Positions 1 through 7,135 of a DNA stretch of 64,000 nt are shown here, piece after piece. This stretch comes from Lentimicrobiaceae bacterium (GTDB lineage Bacteria; Bacteroidota; Bacteroidia; Bacteroidales; JAGONC01). The notes beneath the pieces are model-generated. The model worked only from the letters and a program-made list of their open reading frames with translations. It searched no databases and was not told where the DNA came from. The stretch covers positions 18,966 through 82,965 of the forward strand of contig JAGONC010000011.1 of NCBI GenBank assembly GCA_017993235.1, read 5' to 3'. Numbering within the stretch: the stretch's first letter is position 1; each line of letters opens with the position of its first letter. The translations under genes and the position numbers were made by a program.

Positions 1-2
1 AC

Positions 3-263
3 CTTTACGGAACAGTTACTGCAGATATTGGCGGAAAGGAACCCGGACAGCGGATCACCATAACCGGGGAGCCTATGCTCTACAGCCTGACGATCCTGAA
101 GGATGCTCCTAACCAGGAGAATGCAGGTGCTTTTGTTGAATTCTTATTGTCGCCGCGCGGACAGCAGATTCTGGAAGCCAACGGCCAACCCTTGGTGGTT
201 CCGGCAGCTTCCGCGTCGTATGAAAAGATTCCCGACCGGTTCAAAGCGTACGCGACGAAGTGA
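3..263 (+). CDS. wtpA: Tungstate/molybdate ABC transporter substrate-binding protein, C-terminal part (gene cut by window edge)
   Basis: Only the last 86 residues are visible; the reading frame enters from the left edge and ends at a TGA at 261-263. The segment with LYSLTILKDAPN, then AFVEFLLSPRGQQILEANG, is the typical C-terminal lobe of periplasmic type II binding proteins of the WtpA/ModA group, in which the helix 'F..FLLSP.GQ.IL...G' closes the oxyanion pocket. Downstream genes for a permease and an ATPase of the same transporter type support the call, although a lipoprotein gene lies between. The protein would capture tungstate or molybdate outside the inner membrane and hand it to the permease. 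I cannot tell tungstate from molybdate specificity, since the ligand residues are mostly in the missing part. Confidence 0.8.
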   Translation, partial: LYGTVTADIGGKEPGQRITITGEPMLYSLTILKDAPNQENAGAFVEFLLSPRGQQILEANGQPLVVPAASASYEKIPDRFKAYATK

Positions 264-284
264 GCGGGAAGCGGGAGACGGAAA
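264..284. repeat. Heptanucleotide repeat, three units (GCGGGAA type)
   Basis: Directly after the stop codon of the binding-protein gene lie GCGGGAA, GCGGGAG and ACGGAAA, three units of seven bases. The unit resembles the RGGARGC array inside selB at 28099. Part of a wider set of seven-base arrays in this window (see findings). Confidence 0.5.
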
Positions 285-359
285 AACAATTTAAAAGTTT
301 AACCATTTGGCAATTGTTCACAATCCATTAATAATAAATTAATCAGGTAAAAAATCATC

Positions 360-1403
360 ATGAAACAACAATTATTCATTGTAATGATCCCCCTTATCAT
401 GGTATCCTGTATCCATCACCCTTCTGAAATAACCCCACCGGCCGGAAGTACAAGGGACACGGCCGATCTGACCAACGACTTCTATGATAATGAACCGATT
501 CATGACCTGCTAACCGGGGAAGTGGATGTAAACGGTGAAGTTCACAATCCGGGAACAGTGGATCTGGCTTCACTTCCCCTCCACTCAGTCATCGTCAAGG
601 AAACGGTCCTGTCGGAAGATTCAAACCGGTTTGTGGGTGCCTACCGATACGATGGGTATTCCCTTTACGATATCCTGAACCGGTTTCTGCCGGATAAAGC
701 AAACAAGGAAGAATTTGCTCCCATCATTGACCTGTATGTGGAGATCACCAGCAAAACGGGTGAAAAGGCAGTGTTCAGCTGGGGCGAGATCTATTATCCG
801 GTTTGTCGCCACCAGATCATCCTGGCAACAAAGGTGATGGAGATCGTCCCATCCAAAACAAAAGACCACTGGCCACTGCCCGTTTCGTGGAAAATAGTTG
901 CAGCTCCTGATCTTATCACCGAAAGGAATATCACCGATCCCGTCACCATCACGGTTAAATCGTCGGCCACATCCTTCCCTGTTGACCGGGACAAAAAATA
1001 CGCTGAAGGCGTAACCTTCTTTTTACATGATTCCCTTTTACATTCTTTTTCAATATTTTCTGATTATCAATCCATTACATATCCAACCATATTCTATGGC
1101 CGGGGCAGGGGGATTCACAGTGTCACCCCTTTTTCGGGTATTATGCTCAAGGAATTATTAAATCAATATATTCCCCTGGCAAAGAATAACCTGCAGCATG
1201 GACTGATTATTGTCAAGGGTGCAGACGGTTATCGCAGTGCATTTACCCTGAGTGAGATCATTAACAGGAACGATCAGTCGGAAGTGATCATCGTGAATGT
1301 CGGCGAGGGAAAGGAAGGCGGCCGTTACAGACTTTTTTCCGGAGCTGACTTCTTCTCTGACCGGGCAGTCTTCGCTCTCGAAGAAATCCGGGTGAATATC
1401 TGA
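360..1403 (+). CDS. Lipoprotein with molybdopterin-oxidoreductase-like domains, in tungstate/molybdate operon
   Basis: A 347-residue protein with a lipoprotein signal (MKQQLFIVMIPLIMVSCIHH; lipobox Cys at 17). Residues ~50-190 read like the oxidoreductase molybdopterin-binding fold: 'GEVDVNGEVHNPGTVDLASL' followed by 'YDGYSLYDILNRFLP' and a 'SKTGEKAVFSWGEI' strand, as in sulfite-oxidase-like proteins. Residues ~225-345 repeat the pattern (SGIMLKELLNQYIP, GADGYRSAFTLSEI), so the protein seems to hold two copies of the fold. I see no cysteine in the position expected for metal ligation, so it is more likely a binding or sensing protein than an enzyme. It lies between the binding protein and permease genes, probably in the same operon, which suggests a role in handling tungstate, molybdate or the cofactor at the membrane. 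Function not established. Confidence 0.7.
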   Translation: MKQQLFIVMIPLIMVSCIHHPSEITPPAGSTRDTADLTNDFYDNEPIHDLLTGEVDVNGEVHNPGTVDLASLPLHSVIVKETVLSEDSNRFVGAYRYDGYSLYDILNRFLPDKANKEEFAPIIDLYVEITSKTGEKAVFSWGEIYYPVCRHQIILATKVMEIVPSKTKDHWPLPVSWKIVAAPDLITERNITDPVTITVKSSATSFPVDRDKKYAEGVTFFLHDSLLHSFSIFSDYQSITYPTIFYGRGRGIHSVTPFSGIMLKELLNQYIPLAKNNLQHGLIIVKGADGYRSAFTLSEIINRNDQSEVIIVNVGEGKEGGRYRLFSGADFFSDRAVFALEEIRVNI

Positions 1404-1426
1404 TTTAGTTTTGATATTTGCTTTTT

Positions 1427-1446
1427 GATCTTTGATCTTTGATCTT
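1427..1446. repeat. Heptanucleotide repeat GATCTTT, about three units
   Basis: Units GATCTTT at 1427-1433 and 1434-1440 and a partial third at 1441-1446 lie immediately before the ATG of the permease gene. The same unit recurs in inverted form at 54261-54358. Confidence 0.7.
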
Positions 1447-2232
1447 ATGAAAAACGGTCTCTTCCAACTGGTTCTCATGGTTCTGGGAGGGATGGTATTG
1501 CTCTTCATCGTCGCCCCTCTTCTGGGGATGTTCCTGAAGACCACACCCGGCAATCTTTTTGAAGCCAGCCAGGATCCCGAGGTGATGAGGAGTGTCTGGC
1601 TGACGCTGTGGACCAGCATGGTCGCCACGCTTGTCTTTGCCATCGGGGCCATTCCGCTTGCCTATCTGCTGGTCAGGAGGAATTTTCGCCTGAAGCAACT
1701 GGTTCTCGGCATTATCAATCTGCCCATTGTTATCCCTCATTCTGCTGCAGGGATCGCGATCCTTGGTTTTATTTCAAGGGACACACTGATCGGTAAAGCA
1801 GCTTCCCTTGCGGGATTTGATTTTGTCAGCACTCCTGCCGGCATCGCACTGGCGATGGCGTTTGTGAGCATTCCCTTTCTTATTAATTCAGCAATGGATG
1901 GATTTGCTGCTGTGCCCGTAAGGCTTGAGAATGCAGGCCTCAACCTGGGAGCGTCTCCTTCACGGGTATTCGTAACCATATCGCTGCCCCTGGCCTGGAG
2001 GAACATTGTTACCGGCCTGATCCTGATGTTTGCCCGCGGGATGAGCGAATTTGGCGCTGTGGTTATCGTTGCCTATCACCCCATGATCACCCCTGTGCTG
2101 ATCTTTGAGCGTTTCGGTGCATTCGGCCTCAAATACGCACGGCCAGTAGCCGTTCTGTTCATTCTGGTGTCACTGGCGGTATTCATCATCCTGCGTTTGC
2201 TTACTAAAGATAAAAGCCATGCTAAGAATTGA
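1447..2232 (+). CDS. wtpB: Tungstate/molybdate ABC transporter permease
   Basis: A 261-residue inner-membrane permease of the ModB/WtpB type. About five to six hydrophobic segments are visible, beginning at 'FQLVLMVLGGMVLLFIVAPLL'. The EAA-type loop that contacts the ATPase is seen as 'ENAGLNLGASPSRVFVTISL', followed by 'PLAWRNIVTGLILMFARGMSEFGAV', a hallmark of molybdate/tungstate permeases. I chose the ATG at 1447 because the frame upstream to a TTG at 1432 is made of the GATCTTT repeat. The gene overlaps the ATPase gene by 14 bases, so the two are probably translationally coupled. Family assignment is firm; the exact oxyanion is inferred. Confidence 0.88.
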   Translation: MKNGLFQLVLMVLGGMVLLFIVAPLLGMFLKTTPGNLFEASQDPEVMRSVWLTLWTSMVATLVFAIGAIPLAYLLVRRNFRLKQLVLGIINLPIVIPHSAAGIAILGFISRDTLIGKAASLAGFDFVSTPAGIALAMAFVSIPFLINSAMDGFAAVPVRLENAGLNLGASPSRVFVTISLPLAWRNIVTGLILMFARGMSEFGAVVIVAYHPMITPVLIFERFGAFGLKYARPVAVLFILVSLAVFIILRLLTKDKSHAKN

Positions 2233-3286
2233 ACGGTTGTCGGTCGACATGGGAGAGTTTGCGCTGCAGGAAATGGATATGCAGGTGGAGCAGGGAGATT
2301 ATTTCGTCGTTCTTGGTGTCTCGGGTGCAGGAAAATCATTGCTGCTGGAAACCATTGCGGGCATAGTCAAACCTGCCGGAGGACATATTTATCTTAACCA
2401 TGAAGAGATCACGCACCATAAAATCCAGGACAGGGGGGTAGGTCTTGTCTACCAGGACCATGCCCTTTTTCCTCATCTTACCGTACAGGAAAATATTGCT
2501 TACCCTCTCAAAAGCAGGAGCATTGAAAGGGATCAGGCGGAAACCATCATGCTGGATCTTGCCTCACGGATGAACATAACGCATCTCTTGCACCGCAAAC
2601 CGGGCACTTTATCCGGAGGTGAGCAGCAACGAGTTGCCCTTGCCCGCACGCTCGCACTGGATCCCTCTGTTCTCCTGCTGGATGAACCGCTGGCATCGCT
2701 CGATGTGGAACTGAAAAAAGACCTGAGGAAACTCCTCCGGAAGATCAACCAGGATGGAATGACAATCCTGCATGTGACACACGACTATGAGGAAGCCATC
2801 ACCCTGGCCAATAAAGTTGCGGTACTCCACAATGGGAAGATCATCCAGTCAGGATCCATCACCGAGGTCTTCCAGCATCCCAGAAATGCATTCACTGCAA
2901 GCTTTATCGGGATTAAGAACTTCTTTCCGGCACAACTTTTACCTCCTACCGATATGGATGGAGGAAGTCTACGTAAAGCCTTGATCAATAATGAACTATG
3001 TTTCTTCCTTCAGGGTCAGGAACACTCAGATGATGGCTTTCTCATCCTCAGGGCAGAAGATGTCATCATCGGACGTTCACGCCCCGACTCCAGTGCACGG
3101 AATAATTTTCAAGGTACCATTCTGGATATTTCTCCATGCATTCAGGGATTTGAAATTACGGTGAACATCGGTGTGCATCTACTGGCAACCATTACCCGGG
3201 ATGCGTTATCCAGCCTCCGCCTGCAGGAAGGAGAACACATCTGGGTGTCCTTTAAAGCATCAGCATTAAAATTCATTGAAGGGTGA
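2219..3286 (+). CDS. wtpC: Tungstate/molybdate ABC transporter ATP-binding protein
   Basis: A 355-residue ABC ATPase. Walker A is 'GVSGAGKSLLLETIAG' (~35-50), the Q-loop follows at 'VYQDHALFPHLTV', the signature is 'LSGGEQQRVALARTLALDP' (~132), and Walker B plus catalytic Glu is 'LLLDEPLASLD' (~152). The switch His lies in 'LHVTHDYEEAI'. Residues ~235-355 form a C-terminal extension that looks like a TOBE/MOP-type domain, usual in molybdate and tungstate ATPases, where it can bind oxyanion to inhibit transport. It starts inside the end of the permease gene, in the same operon. ModC is an alternative name; the partner genes favour the Wtp type. Confidence 0.87.
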   Translation: MLRIERLSVDMGEFALQEMDMQVEQGDYFVVLGVSGAGKSLLLETIAGIVKPAGGHIYLNHEEITHHKIQDRGVGLVYQDHALFPHLTVQENIAYPLKSRSIERDQAETIMLDLASRMNITHLLHRKPGTLSGGEQQRVALARTLALDPSVLLLDEPLASLDVELKKDLRKLLRKINQDGMTILHVTHDYEEAITLANKVAVLHNGKIIQSGSITEVFQHPRNAFTASFIGIKNFFPAQLLPPTDMDGGSLRKALINNELCFFLQGQEHSDDGFLILRAEDVIIGRSRPDSSARNNFQGTILDISPCIQGFEITVNIGVHLLATITRDALSSLRLQEGEHIWVSFKASALKFIEG

Positions 3287-3341
3287 CATCAGCGCCCGTT
3301 CATGAGCATAAATGATGTAACTTTATGAAAAATTATGTGTA

Positions 3342-4664
3342 ATGCCTATCCGACGCTTACATACGATCATCTTGATAATTATATCATTAACACCAGGGAC
3401 GGTACTATCCAGTCCCCGACTCCATTACCCGTACACTTTTGAAAATTCATCACCTGCCGATACGATCAAACTCCTTGACTCCCTGTATGCATATTTCTGG
3501 AGAACCCAGATCGGGTACTGGGTCAATGAGGATCTGGACCTTTTTTATTATGACCATAACACCAGGCTGATCAAATGGAACAGAAAGCATTGGGACGAAT
3601 CGTATGGTTATTTATGGTACGATGATTACCGGGTGCTTTACACCATCGAAAATGGACTGACCGTGGAAGAATTGAAGCAGGAATATGACCGCGTTTCCCA
3701 ATTGTGGACTAATTATTCGTTATTCACTTATGAATACGATCTGCAGGGGAACCGAACCGAATGGAAATGGCAAAGATGGTCATCCGATGCAAACGATTGG
3801 AATAATTTCCGGCTGAATCAATATCTCTACAACAATGCCAACCAGCCTGTTCAATCCGTTTCCATGATCTGGGATACGGATGTTTCCAGCTGGGTGTACT
3901 CCCAAAAAATTGAAACCCTGTACAACAGTACCGGGAATGACTCGATCATCCTGACATGCTACTGGAGTCGACCGGATTCGGCATGGTCCAACCTCAGTAA
4001 AAAGACGAACCTGTACGACTTCTCAGGCAACCTGATCCATGTCGTCACACAGGTTTGGGTTGATGAACTGGACGCATGGATAAATTCAAGCAACAGTCTG
4101 TCTGTATATGATAACAACAACATACTGGAAACAGTCAACCAGCACTGGAATACCGTTCTGTCGGACTGGGAGGATAAAACCCGGACAGTATATTCCTATA
4201 ATGAGCTGGGACAGATCAGTTTTGCTGCCGGTGCGATCTGGGACAAAGCTGACTCGCTCTGGAAGAACACCACAAGAAGTATTTACGAATACGATCGGGA
4301 TGGAGATATGGTGGATGTCGTTCTGCAAAACTGGACTGCGGATCAGGAATGGCAAAATACTTCCCGAAATCGCTTTGTGTACATGAAGGTCCTTTCCATA
4401 CCGGAAGGAAGGGCAAGCAGCCAGGTAACCTGTAAATGGACGGCGTTATCTTCAGAAGTAAAGTGCGCACGTTGTGAAGGATTGAAAGATGATGAGCCCT
4501 ACCTGTTCTCCCTTTTTTCAATGCAGGGGAGCAACGTCTTTTCACAGTATGTTAAGGGGGACCAGACTTTCTTCCTCAGGGGTGGATTACCTGCGGGCAT
4601 ATACGTGCTCATAATTACCGATGACCATTCACCCGTTTATCAGGAAAAAGTGTTCATCCCCTGA
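3342..4664 (+). CDS. Secreted tryptophan/tyrosine-rich repeat protein with T9SS-like C-terminus
   Basis: A 440-residue protein with a signal peptide (about residues 1-23, ending near VLSSPR). The body is built of about eight degenerate repeats of ~35-40 residues, each with an acidic-aromatic core such as 'LYDFSGNLIHVVTQVW', 'YSYNELGQISFAAGAIW' and 'YEYDRDGDMVDVVLQNW'. The Y-x-Y/D-x-x-G-N pattern recalls YD-type repeats, with an added conserved W in 'W....' linkers, so a beta-rich extracellular fold is likely. The last ~80 residues (LFSMQGSNVFSQYV, LPAGIYVLIITDD) look like a type-A C-terminal sorting domain for the type IX secretion system, somewhat divergent. No enzyme motif is seen. It probably has its own promoter: it lies 55 bases after the wtpC-like gene and is followed convergently by the TtcA-like gene. 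Confidence 0.7.
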   Translation: MPIRRLHTIILIIISLTPGTVLSSPRLHYPYTFENSSPADTIKLLDSLYAYFWRTQIGYWVNEDLDLFYYDHNTRLIKWNRKHWDESYGYLWYDDYRVLYTIENGLTVEELKQEYDRVSQLWTNYSLFTYEYDLQGNRTEWKWQRWSSDANDWNNFRLNQYLYNNANQPVQSVSMIWDTDVSSWVYSQKIETLYNSTGNDSIILTCYWSRPDSAWSNLSKKTNLYDFSGNLIHVVTQVWVDELDAWINSSNSLSVYDNNNILETVNQHWNTVLSDWEDKTRTVYSYNELGQISFAAGAIWDKADSLWKNTTRSIYEYDRDGDMVDVVLQNWTADQEWQNTSRNRFVYMKVLSIPEGRASSQVTCKWTALSSEVKCARCEGLKDDEPYLFSLFSMQGSNVFSQYVKGDQTFFLRGGLPAGIYVLIITDDHSPVYQEKVFIP

Positions 4665-4666
4665 AA

Positions 4667-5398
4667 TTACGGCAGGAAATCCGATTCGATATGGGTCATT
4701 GACCGAAAAAGGTTCTGCTTTACCTTTTTGTTCAGATGTGTCATTTCAAGGATCAGTTTGCGGACCTCATTTCTCATCGAAGCATGCTCATACGGGCATC
4801 GGGTGGCCGCAGGTTTGAATCCCCGTAGCGTGGCATACCGGGCCAGTTCATTGTTGGTGACCGACACCAGCGGTCGGATGAGGGTTATCTTTCCTTCGAA
4901 CAGTTCCAGTTTTGCGGGTATGGAGCAAAAGGTCCCATGGTGGATCATGTTCATCAGGAGTGTTTCAATGAGGTCATCCAGATGATGGCCAAATGCTACC
5001 TTGTTGCAGTTCAATTCCCCAGCCAATATAAAAAGCTCTTTTCTCCGCTGGCGGGAACATAGATAACAGATACCTTTCCTTTTGTCCTGGTGCAGGTTGA
5101 TCCTGGTTCGCTTTTCCATAAAAGGAACCGACAACCGTTCGCAGAACGCATTCAAATAGGCAGTGTCGGTTTCACTGGGGATCTCTTCGGCTTTGATATT
5201 AGCAACATAAAGGGCTGAGGGTGACGACAGGATCTGTTTTCGCCATGCCAGTATGTCGAGCAGGGAAAGGGAATCCTTTCCTCCCGAGACAGCAACAAGG
5301 ATCTTATCCTCAGGCATTATCAGCCGATATGTTTCGATCGTTTTCAGCACGTTCGAGCGGACTCTTTCTATAAATCTTATATCACTAACCTTATACAT
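4667..5398 (-). CDS. ttcA: tRNA 2-thiocytidine synthetase TtcA family protein
   Basis: A 243-residue PP-loop ATPase. 'ILVAVSGGKDSLSLLDIL' (~28-45) is the ATP-pyrophosphatase loop. 'CYLCSRQRR' (~109) is the conserved CxxC pair, and a further cysteine lies in 'ATRCPYE' (~203). In TtcA, cysteines of this kind hold an iron-sulfur cluster that delivers sulfur to cytidine 32 of tRNA; here the second site shows one cysteine, not the CxxC of E. coli TtcA. 'FGHHLDDLIETLLMNM' is another family hallmark. I chose the ATG at 5398 because the frame upstream (to 5584) is not TtcA-like and overlaps the gamma-glutamyltransferase scrap on the other strand. The gene ends two bases from the convergent secreted-protein gene. 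Confidence 0.82.
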   Translation of the reverse strand: MYKVSDIRFIERVRSNVLKTIETYRLIMPEDKILVAVSGGKDSLSLLDILAWRKQILSSPSALYVANIKAEEIPSETDTAYLNAFCERLSVPFMEKRTRINLHQDKRKGICYLCSRQRRKELFILAGELNCNKVAFGHHLDDLIETLLMNMIHHGTFCSIPAKLELFEGKITLIRPLVSVTNNELARYATLRGFKPAATRCPYEHASMRNEVRKLILEMTHLNKKVKQNLFRSMTHIESDFLP

Positions 5399-5447
5399 CG
5401 AAGCATATATTTCATGTAAAATTGCATAAAAACCATGGATAAGTTCA

Positions 5448-5455
5448 TAAATTTG
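5448..5455 (+). promoter_or_regulatory. Putative Bacteroidota -7 box (TAAATTTG)
   Basis: TAAATTTG matches the TAnnTTTG consensus. It lies 22 bases before the ATG of the gamma-glutamyltransferase scrap, the same short spacing seen before other genes here. A TTG at 5422-5424 could be a -33 element, but the gap of 23 is longer than the usual ~19. It may now drive the arabinose operon. Confidence 0.45.
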
Positions 5456-5476
5456 CCAAAACCGCAACCGGTTTTC

Positions 5477-5617
5477 ATGAAAGAGGGGTTGGTTATTACC
5501 TTTTTTTTGATGATGAATCTGTTTTCTCATGCTCAGGACAGGATCACGGGACTTCCATTTGCTACCCGGTCCCCAACAATCCAAGAGGAATCACAGTTAA
5601 ACAATTTGACAATTTAG
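5477..5617 (+). pseudogene. ggt: N-terminal remnant of a gamma-glutamyltransferase gene
   Basis: An ATG at 5477 opens a 46-codon frame with a good signal peptide (MKEGLVITFFLMMNLFSHAQ) followed by 'DRITGLPFATRSP'. This is the characteristic start of the mature N-terminus of bacterial gamma-glutamyltransferases in Bacteroidota, which normally continues with a VIA...GM.A(T)S stretch and a further ~530 residues. Here it runs into 'TIQEESQLNNLTI' and stops at 5615-5617, nine bases before araA. I infer that a deletion removed nearly the whole gene but kept its promoter and start. It could still yield a 26-residue exported peptide, which I cannot exclude. Family recognition rests on a short stretch, so confidence is moderate. 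Confidence 0.55.
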
Positions 5618-5626
5618 CTCCAACAA

Positions 5627-7108
5627 ATGAAAGACAAGATACTCAATTACGAAGTCTGGTTTGTTACCGGCAGCCAGGACCTCTACGGGACTGAAACCCT
5701 CCGGCAGGTAAACGACGACTCCTCGGACATTGCAGCTTCTTTGGATGCTTCGGATAAAATTCCGGTAAAGATCATTTTTAAACCTGTCGTGACCACACCA
5801 TCCGAAATTACAGAGCTCTGCCAGCAGGTCAACATTACAGAAAGGTGCCTGGGCATCATTGCCTGGATGCACACTTTTTCTCCTGCCAAGATGTGGATAG
5901 CGGGTCTCAGTATCCTTGCCAAACCCTTGCTTCACCTTCATACACAATTCAACAGGGACATCCCCTGGGATTCGATCGACATGGATTTCATGAACCTGAA
6001 CCAGTCAGCACACGGTGACCGTGAATTTGGGTTCATCTGTACAAGGATGCGCATGAACCGCAAGGTGGTGGTCGGGCATTGGCAGACCGATCGGGTACAG
6101 GACGAAATTGCAGTCTGGATAAGGGCCTCCATGGGATTTCATGAGTCAAAAAGACTGAAAATCTGTCGCTTTGGCGACAATATGCGTTATGTTGCTGTAA
6201 CTGAGGGAGATAAAGTGGAAGCGCAAAAGATCTTTGGCTGGCAGATCAATTACCATGGTGTCGGGGAACTGGTTGAGTGTATGAAAGAGGTTTCAGGAGC
6301 GGAGATTGAATGGCTGATAAGCGAATACCGGGATAAATATTCATTTGGCACCAGTCAGATCGACCCGGTTCGTTACCAGGCCCGCATTGAGCTGGGCCTT
6401 AAAGCCTTCTTCGAACAGCATGGTTATCAGGCCTTCACCACCAACTTCGAAGATCTTTTCGGGCTTCAGCAGCTTCCGGGACTTGCGGTTCAACGGATGA
6501 TGGAACAGGGTTGGGGATTTGGAGCGGAAGGTGACTGGAAGCAATCAGCTCTTGTGCGGATTATGAAGGTGATGGCTGAAGGGATGAAAGGGGGATGCTC
6601 CTTCATGGAGGATTACACGTATCACCTCGATCCGGAAAAGCCGGCTGTTCTCAGTGCTCATATGCTTGAGATCTGTCCATCCCTTGCCGCAGAAAAACCT
6701 GCGATTGAAGTTCACCCGCTTGGCATTGGCGGCAAGGAGGCACCTGCCAGGCTTGTCTTTACGGTTCCAACCGGCCGGGGGATCGTGGCTACATTGGTTG
6801 ACCTGGGAGGGCGGATGCGCATGATCATCAATCCGGTAAATGTGATCGCACCCAGGCCATTGCCGAAATTACCGGTCGCCCGTGCCCTGTGGGTACCTGA
6901 ACCCGACCTGCATACAAGTGCCCACGCCTGGCTCCTGGCCGGAGGTGCTCATCACACGGGATTCAGCATGGCGCTGAGCCGGGAATACCTGGAAGATCTG
7001 GCTGAAATGTTCGGGATTGAGCTGATCGTGATCGATCAACACACCAACATCTCCGACTTGAAGAAAGAGCTCAGGTTTAACGATGTATATTTTCGGAAAA
7101 TGAATTAA
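5627..7108 (+). CDS. araA: L-arabinose isomerase
   Basis: A 493-residue cytoplasmic enzyme that converts L-arabinose to L-ribulose, the first step of bacterial arabinose use. Metal and active-site motifs are intact: 'GFGAEGDWK' (Glu near 300), 'FMEDYTYHL' (Glu near 327), 'SAHMLEICPS' (His near 345) and 'GGAHHTGFSM' (His near 441). The N-terminus 'YEVWFVTGSQDLYG' is typical and fixes the start at the ATG at 5627. Length matches the family (~495-500). It begins the operon araA, symporter, araD, araB with gaps of 27 and 22 bases. No AraC- or AraR-type regulator gene lies beside it. Confidence 0.97.
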   Translation: MKDKILNYEVWFVTGSQDLYGTETLRQVNDDSSDIAASLDASDKIPVKIIFKPVVTTPSEITELCQQVNITERCLGIIAWMHTFSPAKMWIAGLSILAKPLLHLHTQFNRDIPWDSIDMDFMNLNQSAHGDREFGFICTRMRMNRKVVVGHWQTDRVQDEIAVWIRASMGFHESKRLKICRFGDNMRYVAVTEGDKVEAQKIFGWQINYHGVGELVECMKEVSGAEIEWLISEYRDKYSFGTSQIDPVRYQARIELGLKAFFEQHGYQAFTTNFEDLFGLQQLPGLAVQRMMEQGWGFGAEGDWKQSALVRIMKVMAEGMKGGCSFMEDYTYHLDPEKPAVLSAHMLEICPSLAAEKPAIEVHPLGIGGKEAPARLVFTVPTGRGIVATLVDLGGRMRMIINPVNVIAPRPLPKLPVARALWVPEPDLHTSAHAWLLAGGAHHTGFSMALSREYLEDLAEMFGIELIVIDQHTNISDLKKELRFNDVYFRKMN

Positions 7109-7135
7109 TTCAGCGGTAAGTAAAAGTTACAGAAT

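Noticed and set aside
1158..1652. Minus-strand frame of 164 codons over the lipoprotein and permease genes
   Set aside because: Antisense shadow without motif; both plus-strand genes are well supported.
5597..5616. CAATTTGA/CAATTTAG repeat before araA as another heptad array
   Set aside because: The period is eight and there are only two units.
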